This document shows, piece after piece, positions 59,445-64,000 of a stretch of DNA of 64,000 bases. The notes under the pieces were generated by a model. That model was not told the DNA's origin, did no database searches, and saw nothing but the letters and a program-made list of their open reading frames with translations. The translations under genes and the position numbers were made by a program. Numbering within the stretch: the stretch's first letter is position 1; the number at the start of each line of letters is the position of its first letter. This DNA comes from Oxalobacteraceae bacterium AB_14 (GTDB lineage: Bacteria; Pseudomonadota; Gammaproteobacteria; Burkholderiales; Burkholderiaceae_D). The stretch lies in NCBI GenBank assembly GCA_000381565.1, contig KB906725.1, positions 212,515 to 276,514 on the forward strand. Reading direction: 5' to 3'.

Positions 59445-60896
59445 TCAGCGCGTCAACTTCTCAGCATTCACTGCATCGAGAAAATTGAAATCACTGAAGG
59501 TGCCGAGACTTAATCTTCCGAAGCCGTTGAAAAGCTTGCTGACTTCGTCAAACTTCAATTTCAAGGCTGCCCCGTTCTCTACTGACAAAGCTGACAGAAT
59601 CCCATTTCGGGTATGCTCATCACCTGCCCTAATAAACAAAGGCAGTTGCGCCGAGTAGTGGAAGTAGACTGCGGTGCGTGGAGTCCAAAAGTGGCTGGAT
59701 CCCCCTGAATTCAAGTCCATTTTGGCGACAGCAGCAAGCGTCAGGAAAACGTCAGCCTCCTGCAATTCGAGGAACGTTGTCTTATCTGTTGCGCTGCGTT
59801 CCTTTAACAGGTCAGCCGAAACGGATACGCGTTGCAAATTCAGCGCGCGGTTGCGGTGATCATCTATTGAAACGATGGAAGTGTTGAAGACGAAGAATCC
59901 TTCGGCTTTAAGCTCGCCATTCCGGCCGCGAACAATAAATGTCGTAGTGACTATACGACGCAGTGACTTCCAACATGTATGCCGGATGAGCGCTGCGACA
60001 AGGATTAACAGTACTTCCAATGCGAAGTACCGATAGACATCGGCCCATCCAGCATAGTAGTGGCTTTTATTTTCCGGGGGACCAAAGTGGGTGCCGATTC
60101 CCTCCAGAAGCTTTATAACAGGGCCAATGGCACTGGGGTCATCGTTTGAAAAGGCTGCGACTGTCTCGCAGTAATCGGACATTTGATCACGCAGCCCCTT
60201 GGTTGCTTGAATCGCGGCGTATATCTTTTCATGATAGTCATTGCCCTCGGGCTCCGAGTAAAGCCGCTCTATCTCGCCAAGAACACTCTTCAATAAAAGA
60301 TGCTCTAATCCTTGACGATTTGGCTTTCCATCTTGAATTGCACGTGCAGCTGCGGCCAGTTCTTTTGCATAAGGTTGTCCAGCATTGCTTGTAAATGCTG
60401 GAGGTGCACCTAGTCGTGGCTTTTCATGTAAAGGTTGTTCGTAGATCAGCCGAAGCAATTCGTCCAGACCAGCACCGTAGCGCTCGTCGCTCGACACGTC
60501 GACATAAATCAAGTGCTTCATGAATACTGGCAGGCAGGCTTGGTCATCTTCGTCGTACTCGCAAATGACCGGGATGAATTTGGTCTGTTTGACCTTGCCG
60601 TACAACTCTTGAGAGATAATTTGCGACTCCGTGCCAACGCCGCCGGCACGCGCATTTGCTTTCTGCTGATATATCCTATCGCAGATAACCAGCACGCGCG
60701 ATACGGCGCTATCAGTTACCATCGATTCCATAAACGCGTACTTGTCCTGTCCGGGCTTTAGATCCCATTTGTCGAGTATTGCGTCGACGCCATGATTGCG
60801 TAATGCGGTCGCCAACTCAAGGACGAATTGCTCGTGCTCCACGCTACTCCAGCTGTAGGAAATGAATGCTTTAGGATGTTGGGTTGTGGCTGTCAT
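59445..60896 (-). CDS. SEFIR-domain (TIR-like) protein, candidate anti-phage effector
   Basis: 483 aa. Residues about 8-150 form a SEFIR/TIR-like domain: KAFISYSWSSVEHEQFVLELATALRNHGVDAILDKWDLKPGQDKYAFMESMV, VLVICDRIYQQKANARAGGVGTESQIISQELY (with the conserved Glu in the GVGTE segment) and KFIPVI. The C-terminal 330 residues are unrecognised and include one hydrophobic stretch (about 300-320, YFALEVLLILVAALI). Stand-alone SEFIR proteins are a described single-gene bacterial defence system acting by NAD depletion. That role is inferred here. An IS256 element sits 36 bp upstream. Codon use is less G/C-rich than that of the core genes. Confidence 0.85.
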   Translation of the reverse strand: MTATTQHPKAFISYSWSSVEHEQFVLELATALRNHGVDAILDKWDLKPGQDKYAFMESMVTDSAVSRVLVICDRIYQQKANARAGGVGTESQIISQELYGKVKQTKFIPVICEYDEDDQACLPVFMKHLIYVDVSSDERYGAGLDELLRLIYEQPLHEKPRLGAPPAFTSNAGQPYAKELAAAARAIQDGKPNRQGLEHLLLKSVLGEIERLYSEPEGNDYHEKIYAAIQATKGLRDQMSDYCETVAAFSNDDPSAIGPVIKLLEGIGTHFGPPENKSHYYAGWADVYRYFALEVLLILVAALIRHTCWKSLRRIVTTTFIVRGRNGELKAEGFFVFNTSIVSIDDHRNRALNLQRVSVSADLLKERSATDKTTFLELQEADVFLTLAAVAKMDLNSGGSSHFWTPRTAVYFHYSAQLPLFIRAGDEHTRNGILSALSVENGAALKLKFDEVSKLFNGFGRLSLGTFSDFNFLDAVNAEKLTR

Positions 60897-60924
60897 TATT
60901 TCAGAAGGTACTTAGGGTTAGGAG

Positions 60925-60932
60925 CGAAACGA
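60925..60932. repeat. Target-site duplication, left copy
   Basis: CGAAACGA, identical to 62285-62292. The 8-bp length is the standard target duplication of IS256-family elements. Confidence 0.9.
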
Positions 60933-62284
60933 GGGGGTGTACTGGATTCTGTGTAAACGGGTTTTCGTTTAAGCCTGCGGTACCCGGTCTTCAAACTGGA
61001 TGGCGAAGCGGTTCAGCGCTGCTTTCCAGTCCCGTATCGGCATCGTCCACTTCTTGCTGATGTTGTTCAGCGCGAGGTAAAACAACTTGCTGACTGCATC
61101 ATCGGTCGGGAAGGAACTGCGGGCCTTGGTGACTTTTCGCAGGCTCATATTAATCGATTCAATCGCGTTCGTGGTGTAAATCACCTTGCGGATTTCCGGC
61201 GGGTAGTCGAAGAACGGTATGACGCGGGCCCAGTTGCGGCGCCAAGACTGGCTTATTGGTTTATACTGTTTATCCCATTTTTCCTCGAATTCCGCGAGCC
61301 TGAGTTCAGCCTCGTCGACGGTGGCCGCGCTGTAAATCAGCTTCAAATCGGCGGCCACTTCCTTCTGCGCCTTCCAGGGCACGAAGTTCAAGCTATTGCG
61401 CACCATGTGGACGATGCATAGTTGAACGGTGGTCTGTGGGTAGACTGCCTCGATGGCTTCAGGGAAGCCTTTCAAACCGTCGACACAGGCGATGAAGATG
61501 TCCTGCACGCCGCGATTTTTGAGTTCGGTCACGACCTGCAACCAGAACTTGGCACCCTCGGTTTGGGAGATCCACAGGCCCAGCACCTCCTTGTGGCCCT
61601 CCATGTTGACGCCGATGGCCAGGTAGACCGCCTTGGTGCGCACCGCGCCGTTGTCGCGCACCTTCACATGGATGCAGTCCAGATACAGGATCGGGTACAC
61701 GGCGTCGAGCGGACGAGCCTGCCAGAGCTTCACATCCTCGCTGACGGCGTCCGTGACGTTGGAGATGAGGGTGGGTGACACCTCGGTGCCATACATCTCC
61801 TCCAGGTGGCCTTGAATTTCCCGCACGCTCAGGCCGCGCGCGTAGAGCGAGATGATTTTGTCGTCGAAGCCGGTCCAGCGGGTCTGGTGCTTGACGACGA
61901 TCTGCGGCTCGAACGTTCCTTGGCGGTCGCGGGGAACATCCAGCGGCAGCGAGCCGAAATCGCCCTTTAGGGTCTTGGTGCTATGGCCGTTGCGGGTGTT
62001 GGCGGTACCGTTGGTCACATCGCCGCTCTTGTCGTGGCCCAGGTGGCCAGTCATCTCGACCTCCAGGGCGCGCTCCACCAGCATCTTGGTGAGCTGCTTG
62101 AGCAGGCCGTTTTCACCGATCAGGTCCTCGGGCTTCTGGTAGTTGGCCAGCAGGCTGTCGGCCAGTTTGAGCAGTTCTGGATCGGGCTTGGCCCGCTTGT
62201 TACGCTTTACAACGGTCATTATTTCTCCTTGATGGCGGCAGTGTCCTGCCAAATGACCGTTTACACAAAATTATTTACACCCTC
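60933..62284 (-). mobile_element. Intact IS256-family insertion sequence, 1352 bp
   Basis: Bounded by imperfect 28-bp inverted repeats (60933-60960 and 62257-62284; 22 of 28 positions match; inner part TGTGTAAACGG is identical). It is flanked by perfect 8-bp target duplications CGAAACGA. It contains one full-length transposase gene. Intact ends, duplication and gene indicate a recent insertion that may still be mobile. The insertion lies in the leader of the SEFIR gene, and the transposase points in the same direction as that gene. Confidence 0.95.
60969..62219 (-). CDS. IS256-family transposase
   Basis: 416 aa Mutator-like DDE enzyme. Residues: N-terminal LLKQLTKMLVERALEVEMTGHLGH, RNGHSTKTLKGDFGSLPLDVPRDRQGTFEPQIV. 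The catalytic Asp is in YLDCIHVKVRD, the second Asp in ACVDGLKGFPEAI, and Glu in TTNAIESINMSLRK. Full length, no frameshift. ATG 62219 (MTVVKRN) is the natural start just inside the right inverted repeat. Confidence 0.97.
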   Translation of the reverse strand: MTVVKRNKRAKPDPELLKLADSLLANYQKPEDLIGENGLLKQLTKMLVERALEVEMTGHLGHDKSGDVTNGTANTRNGHSTKTLKGDFGSLPLDVPRDRQGTFEPQIVVKHQTRWTGFDDKIISLYARGLSVREIQGHLEEMYGTEVSPTLISNVTDAVSEDVKLWQARPLDAVYPILYLDCIHVKVRDNGAVRTKAVYLAIGVNMEGHKEVLGLWISQTEGAKFWLQVVTELKNRGVQDIFIACVDGLKGFPEAIEAVYPQTTVQLCIVHMVRNSLNFVPWKAQKEVAADLKLIYSAATVDEAELRLAEFEEKWDKQYKPISQSWRRNWARVIPFFDYPPEIRKVIYTTNAIESINMSLRKVTKARSSFPTDDAVSKLFYLALNNISKKWTMPIRDWKAALNRFAIQFEDRVPQA

Positions 62285-62292
62285 CGAAACGA
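62285..62292. repeat. Target-site duplication, right copy
   Basis: CGAAACGA, identical to 60925-60932. Removing the IS and one copy restores a continuous leader that joins the SEFIR start to bases beyond 62293, its probable original promoter. Confidence 0.9.
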
Positions 62293-62409
62293 TGGAGCGG
62301 CACAAAAATAGCAAAGTTACGCATTACCATTCATCAACATCCATAGTTCTGTCAGCGTCGGCTTCGGGCCAATAGCCGCCGGATGTATGTGTAATAAAGA
62401 AGGAAATCT

Positions 62410-62913
62410 GTGAAGAAATTATGTATTTCGTTGCTCGGACTTGCTTTCGCAAACGGCGCTGATGCGCAAGTGGTGAAGCCTATAGATAGCTTTTTCAAAG
62501 TATGTATGGGCGCACTTGGCAACGTAAGCCAAGGCGAAGTGAGCGCTCAGAAGTTGGGGCTTAGTCCAGCGACTGACGAGCAAAAACAAACTCTGCTGCG
62601 CCATGGCTCGGCTGGAAGTGTTTATGTTGGCGAGGGACTTGCAATCGTCCTTGAGCAAGGCGGACTGTGTACGGTTTTTGCGCATGCTGACGACCGAGCC
62701 ACCGTGCAAGAGGAGTTAAAGAAAGCCTTACCTCCCCCGTCCACGCCTTTCAAAGTAAGTGAGGAGCCGATCGGCGGCAATCCCAATGTCACTGGATCGG
62801 TTTACCACCTTGCATTGCCGACTGGACCGTTTGCAGACTGGATCTTTAGCTCTTACAGCCTGCCAGGCAAATATAACGTAGCGATTTCGATGCAGGTGCG
62901 GCGAAAAGAGTAG
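62410..62913 (+). CDS. Secreted hypothetical protein (cassette-like gene 1)
   Basis: 167 aa from GTG 62410, with GAAGGAAA upstream. Signal peptide (MKKLCISLLGLAFANGADAQ). The mature part has two Cys (FKVCMGALGN and GGLCTVFAH) likely paired, and a beta-rich C-terminus (GSVYHLALPTGPFADWIFSSYSLPGKYNVAISMQV). No confident family. First of four small same-strand genes after the IS256 element; a CGGCCA motif copy follows its stop by 10 bp. Confidence 0.75.
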   Translation: MKKLCISLLGLAFANGADAQVVKPIDSFFKVCMGALGNVSQGEVSAQKLGLSPATDEQKQTLLRHGSAGSVYVGEGLAIVLEQGGLCTVFAHADDRATVQEELKKALPPPSTPFKVSEEPIGGNPNVTGSVYHLALPTGPFADWIFSSYSLPGKYNVAISMQVRRKE

Positions 62914-62923
62914 CTTCTCTTAA

Positions 62924-62941
62924 CGGCCAGCAGCAGACCAT
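62924..62941 (+). repeat. CGGCCA..GACC motif, copy after cassette-like gene 1
   Basis: CGGCCAGCAGCAGACCAT. Related copies at 63164, 63417 and 63880 on this strand and at 59073-59091 on the other, each shortly after a small gene; a weaker one is at 62366-62386. Approximate consensus CGGCCAANAGCNGACCNT. Confidence 0.6.
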
Positions 62942-62953
62942 CGCGAGAAGAAC

Positions 62954-63163
62954 ATGAAGAACAACAAGAAAATAGCCAACACTTGGCGAGAAAAGATTCT
63001 GGTCGATTGCGAACGAATTCTGCAACGGCAACTGACCGATATCGAAACAAGCTTCGTGCGTAGTCGTGAAGGTTTTATAGCGCTTGAGATGATTGAAGAC
63101 TCCCTATCTCAAATGGACGCTGCAGAGCTAACGGCTTACTTGAATTCCGACCACTGTGGCTAA
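62954..63163 (+). CDS. Small hypothetical protein (cassette-like gene 2)
   Basis: 69 aa. Charged, helical, no signal peptide or membrane segment: MKNNKKIANTWREKILVDCERILQRQ then LTDIETSFVRSREGFIALEMIEDSLSQMDAAELTAYLNSDHCG. GAGAAGAA precedes the ATG. No recognised family. The motif copy at 63164 starts immediately after its stop. Confidence 0.65.
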   Translation: MKNNKKIANTWREKILVDCERILQRQLTDIETSFVRSREGFIALEMIEDSLSQMDAAELTAYLNSDHCG

Positions 63164-63181
63164 CGGCCACAAGCGGCTAGT
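63164..63181 (+). repeat. CGGCCA motif, copy after cassette-like gene 2
   Basis: CGGCCACAAGCGGCTAGT, directly after the stop of the 69-residue gene. It keeps the CGGCCA start but is diverged in the GACC part. Confidence 0.45.
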
Positions 63182-63197
63182 GTTTTAGGAGTAGAAG

Positions 63198-63398
63198 ATG
63201 GACCGAAAAAATATGCAACGTTACATCAATATCGTTACCATCGTTCTGGGATTGGTCATTGCTAGCGCGGTGGTGTGGGAGTTGCTCTTCCCCGGCTCTC
63301 ACCTGGCTAAGATTACCGGCTTCATTGCGTTCGGTGCGCTTTGCATTTTTCTTCGGACTGTTCCGCCAAAATTTTTTATTCCGAAGCCGAAGAAGTAG
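63198..63398 (+). CDS. Small two-helix membrane protein (cassette-like gene 3)
   Basis: 66 aa. Two hydrophobic helices (INIVTIVLGLVIASAVVWELLF and ITGFIAFGALCIFLRTV) and a basic tail (IPKPKK). Good Shine-Dalgarno TAGGAG. No recognised family. A motif copy follows at 63417-63434. Confidence 0.65.
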   Translation: MDRKNMQRYINIVTIVLGLVIASAVVWELLFPGSHLAKITGFIAFGALCIFLRTVPPKFFIPKPKK

Positions 63399-63416
63399 CG
63401 TGTGAACTTCCGGCAT

Positions 63417-63434
63417 CGGCCAACACCGGACCTT
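63417..63434 (+). repeat. CGGCCA..GACC motif, copy after cassette-like gene 3
   Basis: CGGCCAACACCGGACCTT, 18 bp after the stop of the two-helix gene and 23 bp before the next start. Confidence 0.55.
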
Positions 63435-63457
63435 CACGACTTTATGAATGCTCACCT

Positions 63458-63850
63458 ATGCTTTCACTAAACCGTTATCTAATTCTTATCGCCTTGATAA
63501 CTGCTATGATGCCTGCGGCGGTTGAAGCAACCCAGTTGCAAGAGGAGTTGTTCGAAAAAGTACTCGGCGGAGCAAAATGCCAGCAAACAAAGAACAACGG
63601 CGTTATGTGCGAATACAAAATAGATGACCTCGCTATTTCCATTAAGGATGCGGGTGGCACTGACACGGTCGTGGGATTTCAACACTCGAACATTAGCAGT
63701 AAGTATTATGCCGTGTGGTACTTTGGTTGCATCGTCGTTGTACCTGGAAACGGACATGTTCGAAATTATGATCGCGATTATGGTGTTCATATTTCGCCCA
63801 TTAACGGCCGCGTTTACCGAACAAAAACTGAGTGTGCGGAAGCAAGGTAG
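63458..63850 (+). CDS. Secreted hypothetical protein (cassette-like gene 4)
   Basis: 130 aa from ATG 63458. Signal peptide (MLSLNRYLILIALITAMMPAAVEA). The mature part has four Cys (AKCQQ, VMCEY, FGCIV, TECAE) and polar beta-type sequence ending VHISPINGRVYRTKTECAEAR. No family recognised. An in-frame start at 63341 would overlap the preceding gene and is rejected. A motif copy follows at 63880. Confidence 0.7.
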   Translation: MLSLNRYLILIALITAMMPAAVEATQLQEELFEKVLGGAKCQQTKNNGVMCEYKIDDLAISIKDAGGTDTVVGFQHSNISSKYYAVWYFGCIVVVPGNGHVRNYDRDYGVHISPINGRVYRTKTECAEAR

Positions 63851-63879
63851 AGTGTGACTCCATATAGCAGTTCCGCACC

Positions 63880-63896
63880 CGGCCAAACCAGACCAT
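63880..63896 (+). repeat. CGGCCA..GACC motif, copy after cassette-like gene 4
   Basis: CGGCCAAACCAGACCAT, 30 bp after the stop of the 130-residue gene. Confidence 0.55.
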
Positions 63897-63922
63897 TAGA
63901 AAAATAATTGCGAACCTATTTA

Positions 63923-64000
63923 ATGCATCGTGAAAGCCTCTTCAATGCTGCCAAAATTCTTGCGAAATTTAATCGAGGGAGCGGGTTATTTCGAGGACTT
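63923..64000 (+). CDS. Possible 5' end of a further gene (partial)
   Basis: An open frame of 26 codons from ATG 63923 to the window edge (MHRESLFNAAKILAKFNRGS, then GLFRGL). It fits the pattern of another small gene after a motif copy, but it is too short to judge and has no clear Shine-Dalgarno. Confidence 0.3.
   Translation, partial: MHRESLFNAAKILAKFNRGSGLFRGL

Noticed and set aside
62366..63896. Integron with attC sites
   Set aside because: The small-gene array is cassette-like, but the repeated motif lacks the paired RYYYAAC / GTTRRRY ends of attC and no integrase gene is present. Kept as an unexplained motif array instead.

Overview
The window looks like chromosome of a high-GC betaproteobacterium of the Oxalobacteraceae type (Massilia, Duganella, Janthinobacterium and relatives). 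This is inferred from gene content and family resemblance: TonB-Xanth-Caul receptors, a complete cbb3 oxidase locus next to an FNR gene, the rsmI-lpoA-yraN-diaA-dolP block, and strong G/C third-position bias. No rRNA or marker gene is present to fix the genus.

Layout. 1-2.5 kb: 5' part of a TonB-dependent receptor (minus) and tRNA-Pro(UGG) with its terminator. 2.6-7.8 kb: a TonB-like proline-rich protein, then rsmI diverging from lpoA-yraN-diaA-dolP and a TlpA-like thioredoxin. 7.8-9.6 kb (minus): thioesterase, truncated globin, DUF3034 protein. 9.7-15.3 kb: ECF sigma/anti-sigma pair diverging from DUF4331 protein, small lipoprotein, TPR protein and an EF-hand HupE/UreJ-like protein. 15.3-21.5 kb (minus): flavin halogenase, Ig-like-repeat lipoprotein, large TonB receptor. 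21.7-25.5 kb: lipB-lipA, a YfcF-type GST diverging from a LysR regulator, and ybeD. 25.5-32.5 kb: a YjfJ/YjfK-type operon, a CII-like regulator, a FecR/DUF6600 protein, a LysE exporter and a DUF808 protein. 32.6-47.3 kb: a PAS-GGDEF-EAL protein, then an oxygen-response locus (PAS chemoreceptor, hemN, TauE/SafE-type protein, ccoI, ccoS, ccoNOQP, ccoG, ccoH, fnr). Near-perfect FNR boxes precede the chemoreceptor and ccoN. 47.4-58.6 kb: ECF sigma factor, DUF2892 protein, secreted alpha/beta hydrolase, hybrid kinase, Fur-type siderophore receptor with a PiuC-type dioxygenase, a Cys-rich 18-residue-repeat lipoprotein, and a TPR/HExxH peptidase.

At about 58.65 kb base composition becomes clearly more A+T-rich and the sequence changes character. 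It holds a solo IS end with three terminal repeats and a 71-residue protein made of four 16-residue Trp/Gly repeats. Next comes a SEFIR (TIR-like) protein, a candidate anti-phage gene. An intact IS256-family element with a perfect 8-bp target duplication sits 36 bp upstream of the SEFIR start. It is followed by a run of small same-strand genes, each followed by a copy of a CGGCCA..GACC motif. This accessory end is the most novel part of the window.

Functional themes: oxygen sensing and microaerobic respiration (FNR, cbb3, HemN, PAS chemoreceptor), TonB-dependent uptake (three receptors), lipoylation, cell-envelope maintenance (LpoA, DolP, PspA-like), and a small defence/mobile island.
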